Part shown: in pieces, positions 1-7,175 of the stretch
Layout: each line of letters begins with the position of its first letter
How positions within the stretch are numbered: the stretch's first letter is position 1
Source of the DNA: Dehalococcoidia bacterium UBA5629
GTDB taxonomy: Bacteria > Chloroflexota > Dehalococcoidia > GIF9 > UBA5629
Length of the DNA: 11,959 nt
Assembly: GCA_002421445.1 (NCBI GenBank)
Contig: DIKB01000008.1
Span: forward strand, 1-11,959
Reading direction: 5' to 3'
Notes under the pieces: model-generated
Databases searched by the model: none
Seen by the model: the letters and a program-made list of their open reading frames with translations, nothing else
Told to the model about the DNA's origin: nothing
Position numbers and translations under genes: made by a program

Positions 1-612
1 GACAAACATCATATTGTGGATGATTATCCATATGGCGGTGGTGCCGGCATGGTATTAAAGCCGGAGCCTGTTTTTGAAACGGTGGAGGCCGTAAAACTAG
101 ATACAGTTGATCTATCGTCACATACTGTTCTGTTAAGTCCGCAGGGCAGGTTGTTCAGCCAGACGATAGCGGAGGAGATGACGGGATATCAAAATCTCAT
201 TATTATTTGCGGGCGGTATGAGGGAGTAGATGAGCGGGTTGCCGAATATCTTGCCCCTGACGAAATAAGCATTGGTGATTATGTGCTGAGTGGTGGCGAG
301 GTTGCAGCGATGGTACTGATAGAATCGATTGTGAGATTGTTGCCTGGAGTGGTTGGTTCCGAAGAGTCGATTGCCGAGGATTCACATAGTGGTGGACTAC
401 TGGAATATCCACAATATACCAGGCCCCCATCATATCGTGGTTGGGAAGTTCCTGATGTATTGCTGTCGGGTAATCATGCTGAAATCGCCAGATGGCGTCG
501 TTATCAGCGTCTTAGTAGAACAGCTAAGCGACGACCTGATTTAATAGATAAAGCCGTCCTTTCACCGGGCGAAATGAGTGTGGTGAAAGAGATGATTCAT
601 AAAATAGACTAA
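1..612 (+). CDS. trmD: tRNA (guanine-N1)-methyltransferase TrmD, 5'-truncated by window edge
   Basis: TrmD transfers a methyl group from S-adenosylmethionine to N1 of G37 in tRNAs with G at position 36, which keeps the reading frame during translation; it acts in the cytoplasm as a dimer with a trefoil knot. The reading frame is open from base 1, so the first 203 codons seen are the C-terminal part of a protein usually about 240-250 residues long; roughly 40-45 N-terminal residues are missing. Family hallmarks are clear: the glycine-rich DDYPYGGGAGM (fragment residues 7-17), CGRYEGVDERV (70-80), the knot/SAM-binding loop IGDYVLSGGE (91-100), YTRP, and the C-terminal VLLSGNHAEI. A GTG at 16 lies inside the conserved region and is not the start. 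rplS follows 45 bases downstream, the usual trmD-rplS arrangement, so the two are probably co-transcribed. Confidence 0.97.
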   Translation, partial: DKHHIVDDYPYGGGAGMVLKPEPVFETVEAVKLDTVDLSSHTVLLSPQGRLFSQTIAEEMTGYQNLIIICGRYEGVDERVAEYLAPDEISIGDYVLSGGEVAAMVLIESIVRLLPGVVGSEESIAEDSHSGGLLEYPQYTRPPSYRGWEVPDVLLSGNHAEIARWRRYQRLSRTAKRRPDLIDKAVLSPGEMSVVKEMIHKID

Positions 613-643
613 ATAGTGTATTATTAGGTACAGCAAAATAGAG

Positions 644-650
644 AGGAAAA
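644..650 (+). promoter_or_regulatory. Shine-Dalgarno site for rplS
   Basis: The purine-rich stretch GAGAGGA lies about 8-10 bases before the rplS ATG at 658. It supports that start and fits an efficiently translated ribosomal protein gene. Confidence 0.7.
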
Positions 651-657
651 CAGTATC

Positions 658-1071
658 ATGGATGTTGCAGTATTTCAAACTAAACCTAAAACTACCTGGC
701 CGGATGTTCGTACCGGTCAAACGGTCAAAGTAAGCTTTAAGATTAAAGAGGGAGAGCGCGAGCGAATCCAGCTTTTTCAGGGGCTGGTTGTTAAAATGAA
801 AAAAGGAGGCGGTGGAGGCAGTTTTACCCTGAGGAAAATCTCCAATGGCGTCGGCGTAGAGCATACATTTCCGTTTGCCTCTCCGCTTCTGGAAAAAATC
901 GATATTGTTCGACAAGGTAAAGTACGGCGTGCCAAGCTGTATTACATTCGCGCTTTGAGCACTAAGGAAGCTCGGCTCAAAGAAAGACGGGAGAAGATTA
1001 CGGGAAAAGTAGCCGTAGCTGCTCCTGCTGCAGAACAAGCTCCTGTTGAACAATCTAAAAAGACTGCATGA
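658..1071 (+). CDS. rplS: 50S ribosomal protein L19 (bL19)
   Basis: bL19 is a large-subunit protein that sits at the 30S-50S interface and contributes to inter-subunit bridges. The 137-residue product carries the recognisable core: GQTVKVSFKIKEGERERIQ, FQGLVVKMKKGGGGG, FTLRKISNGVGVEHTFP, and the basic KVRRAKLYYIR stretch near the C-terminus. It is some 20 residues longer than the usual 115-120 because of an Ala/Pro/Gln/Glu-rich tail (about 118-137), which is probably disordered. The ATG is supported by the purine-rich site just upstream. The run of five glycines is encoded by a stretch (about 801-818) that contains AAAAGGAGG, a strong internal anti-Shine-Dalgarno match; no suitable start follows in a known frame, so I take it as coincidental. 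The stop TGA overlaps the priA ATG (ATGA). Confidence 0.97.
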   Translation: MDVAVFQTKPKTTWPDVRTGQTVKVSFKIKEGERERIQLFQGLVVKMKKGGGGGSFTLRKISNGVGVEHTFPFASPLLEKIDIVRQGKVRRAKLYYIRALSTKEARLKERREKITGKVAVAAPAAEQAPVEQSKKTA

Positions 1072-3509
1072 GTTTTGCCAGTGTGGCGGTCAATTCCCCT
1101 TTCGCGGGACGTCGCAGTTATACATATTCGATTCCTGTAACTCTTCAGCTTGCCGTCGGGCAGGCTGTATGGGTTCCTTTTGGCGCTAAAATTCTCCAGG
1201 GCATCGTCGTCGGCTTGTCTGAGGTTTCCGATGTTGATGCAATCAAGGATATTCAAAGTATCATTGATGAAGCCCCTTTAGTGAGCGTTTCTCAGGTACG
1301 ACTCGCTTTTTGGATCAGTGCATATTACCTTTGTCCTCTCTTTGATGCAGTCTCCCTGATGCTGCCACCCGGTTTTGAACGCAGGCTGGTGACCTATGTT
1401 GAACTGACGGGACAAACAATCGACTGCGAGCAGTTCACTGAGGAACAAAGAGAGGTCATACAGTTTCTGCAAGAGCAGAAAAACGTTTCTTTGAAGCAGT
1501 TGGAGAGACTCTTTGGTAAGCGTAACACTGATCATCTGATTCGACAGCTTGCATCCCAGGCGCTGGTGCATAAAGTACAGCAAATAGAAAAAATTAAAAT
1601 AAAGCCGCGGCAAATACCCCGTGTAACGCTTGCCAGCACAGTATCCGATATTTCTGAAGCTGTAACGCGTCTTTGTAAGCGCCGGGCTCATAAACAAATA
1701 GAGGTGCTGCAATACCTTCAGCAGCATGGTGGGTCTGCCCTTTTACAAGAGCTAAAACAGGCATTCCAATGTCAGCAATCCGTTATCAATACGTTGCGGA
1801 AGAGCAAATTGATCTCTATTGAATATGTGGAGTTGCGACGTGATCCTTTGCAGAAGGGTCATCAGGTTCCTGCGCAGAGGCTTGACCTCACATCTTCTCA
1901 GAATCAAGCTTTACAGATAATTCGCTCATCATTTCATTCTTCGTCCGATGCCGTTCGTGTTCCGCCTGTATTTCTCCTCCACGGTGTTACAGGTAGCGGG
2001 AAAACGGAAGTTTATCTCAGGGCGTTAGCGGATGTTATTGCCGGTGGTAAACGTGGTATATGTCTTGTGCCCGAAATTTCATTGACTCCTCAAATGATTG
2101 AACGCTTCACCTCCCGTTTCCCCGGACGTGTTGGGGTTATGCACAGCGGGCTTTCATTGCGGGAACAGTTTGATGAGTGGTATCGAATATATGAAGGTGA
2201 ATTTGATGTTGTCATTGGACCGAGAAGCGTATTATTTGTACCCCAACCGGATGTTGGTCTGATCATTATTGATGAGGAACACGAATGGACATATAAGCAG
2301 ACAGATCGGTCACCGCGATATCATGCTCGAGAGGTTGCTATCAAGTTTGCCGAGTTGGCCGGCGATGTTACAGTGATCTTGGGCAGTGCAACACCGGATG
2401 TAGAAACCTATTCCCGTGCACAATCTCATCGGTATGGTTTGATCGAGCTTGATGAACGCGTCACTCCCGATGGGCTTTCATCTCAATTACCTGACGTTGA
2501 AGTTGTCGATATGCGTGAGGAGCTTCGATCCGGTAATCGGGGTATTTTAAGTCTCTCGCTGCAATCGGCAATTAAAACCGTATTAGAACGCCATGAGCAG
2601 GCAATTCTTTTTCTCAACCGTCGCGGTACAGCTACCTTTGTCCGATGCCCATCATGTGGTTTTGTAGTGAGATGCAGACGCTGTTCCACTGCTTTAGCGT
2701 ATCACTCCCAATCGAAAAAGCTTTTGTGTCACCACTGCCGTTATTCTTTGATGCTGCCGACCGTATGTCCGCAATGTAAAAACGGGAAATTAATACTTTT
2801 AGGTGTGGGTACCCAAAAAGTTGAAGAGGAGATTGGAGTGCTTTTCCCACAATCCAGGGTATTGCGCTGGGATAGCGATACTACGACAAGTGCTAATGCT
2901 CATGAGGAATTTCTTGGAATGCTTAAGAAGCGGGAAGTTGATATTTTGATCGGTACACAGATGATAGCAAAAGGTCTTGATTTGCCGGCTGTTACACTGG
3001 CGGCAGTGATCAACGCAGATACAGCTTTAAATCTACCCGATTTTAGAGCCGGGGAGCGCACGTTTCAGCTCTTGTGTCAGCTTGCCGGCAGGGCCGGGCG
3101 CGGTTTTTTGCCGGGACATGTCATAATTCAAACCTTTGCTCCTGAGCACTATGCGATTTGTGCTGCTGCTCAGCAGGATTACGTGAGCTTTTTCAAACAG
3201 GAAATTCAATATCGACAACAATTCGGCTATCCGCCGTTTAGTCATATGGCGCGTCTTGTTCATGCCGCTGCTAACGCTGAGAGATGTCAGCGGGAGGCTG
3301 AACGCATGAGCCAGCTATTAAAAGGCGAAGCTCAGAGGAAGGGAGTCTCTATACGGTTTATCGGCCCGGTGCCGGCGTCGACATATCGTATTCGTGGTCG
3401 TTATCTCTGGCAGTTGTTGCTTTACGGCCGTGCTCCCGAGGAGTTCCTCAGTGGTGTAGATATCCCGCGAGGTTGGATTTTGGACATAGACCCGATTGGT
3501 GTGATTTAA
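1068..3509 (+). CDS. priA: Primosomal protein N' (replication restart helicase PriA)
   Basis: PriA recognises stalled or collapsed forks and D-loops, unwinds the lagging-strand arm 3'->5' and reloads the replicative helicase. The 813-residue product is slightly longer than the roughly 730 of E. coli. In order: an N-terminal DNA-binding region (1-100); a linker/winged-helix region (to about 280); a Walker A GVTGSGKT (306-313); the DEEH box of a superfamily 2 helicase (402-405); eight zinc-binding cysteines in CxxC pairs (527/530, 536/539, 554/557, 567/570); the helicase segment around IGTQMIAKGLDLP; and motif VI QLAGRAGRG (671-679). All key residues are present, so the protein should be active. 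The ATG overlaps the rplS stop by four bases and has no evident Shine-Dalgarno (AAAAAGACTGC precedes it), so initiation probably depends on ribosomes finishing rplS. The priA-def linkage is common in bacteria. Confidence 0.97.
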   Translation: MSFASVAVNSPFAGRRSYTYSIPVTLQLAVGQAVWVPFGAKILQGIVVGLSEVSDVDAIKDIQSIIDEAPLVSVSQVRLAFWISAYYLCPLFDAVSLMLPPGFERRLVTYVELTGQTIDCEQFTEEQREVIQFLQEQKNVSLKQLERLFGKRNTDHLIRQLASQALVHKVQQIEKIKIKPRQIPRVTLASTVSDISEAVTRLCKRRAHKQIEVLQYLQQHGGSALLQELKQAFQCQQSVINTLRKSKLISIEYVELRRDPLQKGHQVPAQRLDLTSSQNQALQIIRSSFHSSSDAVRVPPVFLLHGVTGSGKTEVYLRALADVIAGGKRGICLVPEISLTPQMIERFTSRFPGRVGVMHSGLSLREQFDEWYRIYEGEFDVVIGPRSVLFVPQPDVGLIIIDEEHEWTYKQTDRSPRYHAREVAIKFAELAGDVTVILGSATPDVETYSRAQSHRYGLIELDERVTPDGLSSQLPDVEVVDMREELRSGNRGILSLSLQSAIKTVLERHEQAILFLNRRGTATFVRCPSCGFVVRCRRCSTALAYHSQSKKLLCHHCRYSLMLPTVCPQCKNGKLILLGVGTQKVEEEIGVLFPQSRVLRWDSDTTTSANAHEEFLGMLKKREVDILIGTQMIAKGLDLPAVTLAAVINADTALNLPDFRAGERTFQLLCQLAGRAGRGFLPGHVIIQTFAPEHYAICAAAQQDYVSFFKQEIQYRQQFGYPPFSHMARLVHAAANAERCQREAERMSQLLKGEAQRKGVSIRFIGPVPASTYRIRGRYLWQLLLYGRAPEEFLSGVDIPRGWILDIDPIGVI

Positions 3510-3518
3510 TAAATTATT

Positions 3519-4004
3519 ATGGCGGTACGGACTATTCGTGTTGTCCCTGATCCGGTGCTCAGGAAAAAAGCTAAAAAAGTGAGCAGTATTGATGCATCGG
3601 TGCAACGCCTCATTAAAGATATGATTGATACGTTGCATGATGCGTCCGGTGCAGGCCTTGCTGCGCCGCAAATTGGCGTGCCTTTACGTATTGTGGTTAT
3701 TGAAGTTCCTGATGTGGAAACGTTTGTTCTGATAAATCCGGAGATAGTCAAGAGGGAAGGTGAGCGCATTGTGGACGAGGGATGTTTGAGTGTCCCGGGA
3801 TATCGAGGTGAAGTGAAACGATCACAAAAGGTCAAAGTGAAGGCTCTGGACAGGAAGGGAAAACTGATTCGGTTAGCCGGTGAAGAGTTGCTGGGGCAGG
3901 CGCTGGAACATGAAATAGACCATCTCAATGGTGTTTTATATATCGATTATCTGGAAAGTCCCGAGAAGCTGTATAAAATAACAGAGGAAGCCAGTCAGGA
4001 CTAG
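3519..4004 (+). CDS. def: Peptide deformylase
   Basis: Peptide deformylase removes the N-formyl group from the initiator methionine of nascent proteins at the ribosome exit, using a metal ion, usually Fe2+. The 161-residue product has the three signature motifs: GAGLAAPQIG (44-53), EGCLS (87-91, with metal ligand C89) and HEIDH (131-135, metal ligands H131 and H135, catalytic E132). The N-terminus (MAVRTIRVVPDPVLRKKA) matches the family pattern, so the ATG at 3519 is well supported; a TAA lies in frame at 3510. There is no clear Shine-Dalgarno in the 9-base gap after priA (TAATAAATT AT-rich), which suggests coupling to priA or weak initiation. It is the last gene of the rightward group, and an inverted repeat overlaps its 3' end. 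Confidence 0.97.
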   Translation: MAVRTIRVVPDPVLRKKAKKVSSIDASVQRLIKDMIDTLHDASGAGLAAPQIGVPLRIVVIEVPDVETFVLINPEIVKREGERIVDEGCLSVPGYRGEVKRSQKVKVKALDRKGKLIRLAGEELLGQALEHEIDHLNGVLYIDYLESPEKLYKITEEASQD

Positions 4005-4018
4005 CAACCGGCTTCCTC
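3984..4018. terminator. Candidate terminator hairpin between convergent def and the CARDB-like gene
   Basis: GAGGAAGCC (3984-3992) and GGCTTCCTC (4010-4018) form a perfect 9-bp inverted repeat with a 17-base loop. The left arm lies within the last codons of def. A run of seven T's follows on the + strand at 4034-4040, about 15 bases after the stem, further than in a standard intrinsic terminator. On the - strand the stem is followed by TGTTATTTTA. The position between two converging genes supports a terminator role, possibly for both directions, but the long loop and displaced T-run make it uncertain. Confidence 0.5.
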
Positions 4019-4048
4019 ATAGATATATAAGTCTTTTTTTATTTCTCT

Positions 4049-5398
4049 TTATTCCTTCCAATCCATTTGCACAACGAATTTGCCTGTCATATTCTCCAGA
4101 GTAACAGGATAAAATCCTGCAGTATCCTTTATGATGTTGAATGTGACTCTCTGGCTTCTCCCCGGTCCGAGATTGACCTCTTCAATTCCTTCAGCAACCC
4201 CTTTGATGCGAAGCACTACACTATAATTTCCCATCGTTTCGCCGGAGTTTGTGACGACGGCACTGATTGCAATGGGTTCTCCCTGTTTTACACGTTCGGG
4301 AGCTATTGTCAGATTGCTTACACTGAATGTCGGCGGTTTTCTTGATGTCACGACGAACATGCCTCGTAAACCATCGAGCTCTATATAATACTCTCCCGCT
4401 ATATCACGGACAATGGTAAATGTTGATGTCTGATTTGATCCCGGATTAATCGTGAGATCATTTACTTTTTCAACAACACTGTTGATCCGCAGCACAAGGC
4501 TATATTGTCCTGCAGTAGCGCCAGTGTTTGTTACTACTGCGCTTATTGTGACAGGGTCTCCTTCCTTCACATTATCGGGACTGATGATGATATTTGATAG
4601 TGAGAATGAAGGCGGAGTACTTGTCCTGAACGGTGCCGTATATTGCATTTGTCCACCAACAGGCTGCGCCGCAAATGGTTGTGCTTGTGCTTGTGCTTGT
4701 GCTTGTGTCTGTGGGAATTGTTGCATGGGTTGTCCCTGCATAGGACGTGGCTGCATCGGCTGCTGCTGAGGTTGGAACTGTTGTTGCATGGGTTGTCCCT
4801 GAACAGGTTGCGGTTGCATCGGCTGTTGTTGAGGTTGGAACTGTTGTTGCATGGGTTGTCTCTGAACAGGTTGCGGTTGCATCGGCTGTTGTTGGGGCTG
4901 GAACTGTTGTTGCATGGGTTGTCCCTGAACAGGACGTGGCTGCATCGGCTGCTGCTGAGGTTGGAACTGTTGTTGCATCGGCTGTCCCTGAACAGGGCGT
5001 GGTTGCATCGGCTGCTGCTGAGGTTGCCCTTGCATGAAAGCCATCGGTTCCATCTGATCAGGTTGTCCTGATTGAGGGCCAGACATAGGAGGTTGTTGCA
5101 TTGGCTGCCTCGGTTGCTGTCTCATATCCTGCGGCATGCCTGCTTGAGGCCTGTTCTTTAGAGATTGACCGCCGGCTTGTGTGCCAGCTGGTCTTTTTTT
5201 CTTTGGTGCAGCGAGCATTACTATGACTAACATAACGAGTACGCCAACGACGGCGCCGAATATAAGCCATACAGGTGCAGGGAACATCGTCCATAAATCC
5301 TGCGACGTAGTATTATCAGCGGCAATTACCGGTAGCGGGAGTGTGGCTAATCCAATAAATACCAGTGTGATTGCTACCATCCAGAATATTTTTTTCAT
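4049..5398 (-). CDS. Membrane-anchored Gln/Pro/Met-rich repeat protein with two CARDB-like domains
   Basis: I do not know this protein's function. From ATG 5398 it is 449 residues: a signal-like hydrophobic N-terminus (1-27, ending VIAAD), a second hydrophobic helix (about 42-63), a basic KKKR cluster (66-69), and a Gln/Pro/Met-rich linker (about 84-250). The linker includes a 21-residue tandem repeat (131-about 227) and a (QA)n tract (232-239). Two copies of a roughly 90-residue beta-sandwich domain follow (about 262-352 and 355-445), each with VTISAVVTN/IAISAVVTN, a YS-V-LRI strand and a closing FVV. These resemble CARDB or related cell-adhesion Ig-like folds. I chose the start at 5398, not the in-frame ATG at 5458, because GGGAGGT lies just upstream, the signal sequence begins there, and the candidate promoter leader covers the longer start. 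It may be a cell-envelope scaffold or adhesion protein. Confidence 0.85.
   Translation of the reverse strand: MKKIFWMVAITLVFIGLATLPLPVIAADNTTSQDLWTMFPAPVWLIFGAVVGVLVMLVIVMLAAPKKKRPAGTQAGGQSLKNRPQAGMPQDMRQQPRQPMQQPPMSGPQSGQPDQMEPMAFMQGQPQQQPMQPRPVQGQPMQQQFQPQQQPMQPRPVQGQPMQQQFQPQQQPMQPQPVQRQPMQQQFQPQQQPMQPQPVQGQPMQQQFQPQQQPMQPRPMQGQPMQQFPQTQAQAQAQAQPFAAQPVGGQMQYTAPFRTSTPPSFSLSNIIISPDNVKEGDPVTISAVVTNTGATAGQYSLVLRINSVVEKVNDLTINPGSNQTSTFTIVRDIAGEYYIELDGLRGMFVVTSRKPPTFSVSNLTIAPERVKQGEPIAISAVVTNSGETMGNYSVVLRIKGVAEGIEEVNLGPGRSQRVTFNIIKDTAGFYPVTLENMTGKFVVQMDWKE
4683..4706 (-). repeat. Hexanucleotide repeat (GCTTGT)4 encoding alternating Gln-Ala
   Basis: Four exact copies of GCTTGT on the + strand, with a one-mismatch fifth copy at 4677, encode a QAQAQAQA tract on the - strand just before the CARDB-like domains. 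A six-base unit keeps the frame when copies are gained or lost, so it can vary in length without inactivating the gene. Confidence 0.9.
4718..5008 (-). repeat. 63-bp in-frame tandem repeat (four full units and a partial fifth)
   Basis: The phrase GCATGGGTTGTC or a close variant recurs on the + strand at 4723, 4786, 4849, 4912 and 4975, spaced exactly 63 bases apart. Each unit encodes 21 residues of the form MQPxPVQxQPMQQQFQPQQQP. Units begin at residues 131, 152, 173, 194 and 215 of the protein. They are very similar at the DNA level, including synonymous positions, which suggests recent expansion or gene conversion. Variation is limited to a few positions (R/Q at the fourth residue, G/R at the eighth, V/M at the sixth). 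Confidence 0.95.
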
Positions 5399-5404
5399 TA
5401 TACA

Positions 5405-5411
5405 GACCTCC
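5405..5411 (-). promoter_or_regulatory. Shine-Dalgarno site deciding the start of the CARDB-like gene
   Basis: On the - strand, GGGAGGT lies about 6-7 bases before ATG 5398. It is the strongest ribosome-binding site near this gene and favours this start over the in-frame ATG 60 bases upstream. Confidence 0.75.
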
Positions 5412-5417
5412 CAATAA

Positions 5418-5453
5418 GCGATATGATAGTATTGATTTGGAAGTGCATATCGC
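5418..5453. repeat. 8-bp inverted repeat in the leader of the CARDB-like gene
   Basis: GCGATATG (5418-5425) and CATATCGC (5446-5453) are perfect inverted copies separated by 20 bases. A further GCATAT-type half-copy follows immediately (5455-5460). The repeat lies between the candidate promoter and the ribosome-binding site, so it could be an operator or a leader hairpin. No regulator is identified. Confidence 0.4.
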
Positions 5454-5473
5454 AGCATATCATATAATAATGC

Positions 5474-5503
5474 ATAATACTCTACGCTAAAATAGCTTGT
5501 AAA
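5474..5503 (-). promoter_or_regulatory. Candidate sigma-70-type promoter of the CARDB-like gene
   Basis: On the - strand TTTACA (5503-5498), an 18-base spacer and TATTAT (5479-5474) match the -35 and -10 consensus at five of six bases each. Transcription would start near 5467, giving a leader of about 70 bases. It lies in the 164-base gap after the substrate-binding protein gene, which suggests the CARDB-like gene has its own promoter. Confidence 0.55.
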
Positions 5504-5562
5504 TCAATAGGTTTTTCATTCTGTGCCATGCATTAAGATTCTGGAGATGCAGAGTGAATACC

Positions 5563-7164
5563 TTATTCTCCCAGGGACACAGAGCTTAGTGTTGGTGTTC
5601 CCTGTGCATCCAATTTGTAATTTTTTACATATGGTTTGACCAACGTGTAATTCGTTTCAAACCATAGAGGAAAACAAACCGCATTATCGATCAAAAGCTG
5701 TTCGGCTTCCTGATAGAGTTTGTATCTTGTGTTACTGTCCTGGTTAGTACCTGCCTGATTGAGTAACGTCGTTAATGTCGGGTTTACATACTTTGTATAG
5801 TTGTAATCTGCCTCCGGATTAAACAGCACATCGAGGAAGTTTTGCGGATCCGGGTAATCAGCGATCCAACCATAGACGAACATGTTATCGACCTCATCTC
5901 TGAGATAATAAGAAAAAATCTCGGGGTCCAACTGTCGGACTGTTATTTTTGCTCCAAGGTTTTGTTCCCAATCTTGAATAATTGCACCGAGATATGGCGG
6001 TATGTAGCTACCAGTACCTGATTGAGTGATGGTGATTGGTGGGAGATTCGTGCTGCCATATTTGGATTTTGCGATGAGGGCTTTAGCTTTATCTACGTTA
6101 TATTCGAATCCGTTGAGGTTGTTATTATGCCCGGGCATAGTAGGGGGTAAGATGCCTTTGGCATTAGTAACCATACCCTTTTGTGTAATTTTGATGATCT
6201 TCTCTTTATTTACTGCAGAGCAAAATGCCTGCCTGACGAACACGTCATCAAAGGGCGGTTTCTGAGTATTGAAGCCAATATACTCAAGGCTTAGTTGGGG
6301 GGAAACGAGTAGTTCTCCTGCAAACGGCCCTTTGGGATCTTGTGCCCTGTCGATATCATATAAATAGACTGGTGAAACATCGATATCTCCCGTCTCATAC
6401 ATTGATATCGAAGAGCCGGCAAGCAGTTGAAATTCGATCTGTCGGAGTTTTGCCGGTTCACGGTAAAAGAGATCGTTACGCTCCAGAACGATAACTTGAT
6501 CTTTAACCCACTCCTTTAATTTAAAAGGACCTGTACCATTTGGTTGCTGCCACCATGATTCATTTTGCTCAACACTTGTCTGATCAACAACGAAGGATGT
6601 TGGATAGGTCAACTTGGCAAGAAAATATGCTTTTGGTGCGTCTATCGTTACTCTTAATGTGTGGCTGTCAACCACCTGTACGCCTGAGACGCTGGTGGCT
6701 TTTCCCTGGAGCATCTCTTTAGCCCCGACGATATCACCCAGATATGTTGATGCTGTCTTTGATTCGGTTGCAGGATTGCAGGCGCGTTCCCATGAATACT
6801 TAAAGTCTTGAGCGGTAACCTCTTTCCCATTATGAAATTTTGCTTCTTTTCTGAGATAGAAGGTATAGGTTTTTCCGTCCTGGCTGATATCCCATTTTTC
6901 TACGAGATCACCTGCCGGTTGCAGTGTTGAGTCCAGACGGAACAACCCGCTGAATATCTGCATGATGTATATATGAGAGCTCATCTCACCTGAGATGGCC
7001 GGATCGAGAGTCAATGGCCCCGTGTCAGAGAGATAGAGTGTCGAAGGCTCCCGCTCGTGTGGTTTATTGGCTTGTGTCAGGTCGAGAAAACTACATGATA
7101 AAACTGATGTACACGTAAATAAAATGGTGATTGCAAATATGAGAAAACGATATTGTTTTATCAT
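5563..7164 (-). CDS. Peptide-type ABC transporter substrate-binding lipoprotein (SBP family 5, OppA/DppA-like)
   Basis: This protein would capture oligopeptides or other solutes outside the membrane and deliver them to an ABC permease. The 533-residue product has a lipoprotein signal: a basic MIKQYR start, a hydrophobic core and a VLSC lipobox with Cys24 as the lipidated residue. The mature part follows the family 5 layout: LDPAISGEMSSHIY (53-66), GLFRLDSTLQPAGDLVEKW (73-91), the signature region FHNGKEVTAQDFKYSWER (110-127), the GTGPFKLKEW strand and a C-terminal lobe with YGWIADYPDPQNFLDVLF. Length fits the family (about 500-550). Substrate cannot be told from sequence. It starts 11 bases after the radC stop with GGCAGGA upstream, so it is probably the last gene of the nfi-prfB-peptidase-radC operon. 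No permease or ATPase gene is adjacent, making it an orphan that must share or find a transporter elsewhere. Confidence 0.93.
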   Translation of the reverse strand: MIKQYRFLIFAITILFTCTSVLSCSFLDLTQANKPHEREPSTLYLSDTGPLTLDPAISGEMSSHIYIMQIFSGLFRLDSTLQPAGDLVEKWDISQDGKTYTFYLRKEAKFHNGKEVTAQDFKYSWERACNPATESKTASTYLGDIVGAKEMLQGKATSVSGVQVVDSHTLRVTIDAPKAYFLAKLTYPTSFVVDQTSVEQNESWWQQPNGTGPFKLKEWVKDQVIVLERNDLFYREPAKLRQIEFQLLAGSSISMYETGDIDVSPVYLYDIDRAQDPKGPFAGELLVSPQLSLEYIGFNTQKPPFDDVFVRQAFCSAVNKEKIIKITQKGMVTNAKGILPPTMPGHNNNLNGFEYNVDKAKALIAKSKYGSTNLPPITITQSGTGSYIPPYLGAIIQDWEQNLGAKITVRQLDPEIFSYYLRDEVDNMFVYGWIADYPDPQNFLDVLFNPEADYNYTKYVNPTLTTLLNQAGTNQDSNTRYKLYQEAEQLLIDNAVCFPLWFETNYTLVKPYVKNYKLDAQGTPTLSSVSLGE

Positions 7165-7175
7165 TCTTTCCTGCC

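Noticed and set aside
800..818. AAAAGGAGG inside rplS as an internal ribosome-binding site.
   Set aside because: It encodes the glycine run of L19 and is not followed by a suitable start codon for another gene.
562..1053. A 163-codon - strand frame over rplS and the trmD end.
   Set aside because: It is antisense to the well-identified rplS and has no ribosome-binding site or known motifs.
4718..5008. Regularly spaced repeats that might suggest a CRISPR array.
   Set aside because: The whole 63-bp unit is repeated with no unique spacers and it stays in frame within a coding region.
4643..5071. Long open frames on the + strand across the tandem-repeat region (also 4747-5037).
   Set aside because: They are antisense to the repeat protein and stay open only because the 63-bp unit lacks stops in several frames. 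The products are repetitive Leu/His or Val/Ala strings with no start signal.
5399..5458. Extended start of the CARDB-like gene at ATG 5458.
   Set aside because: The added residues are not signal-like and the strong ribosome-binding site lies before ATG 5398.
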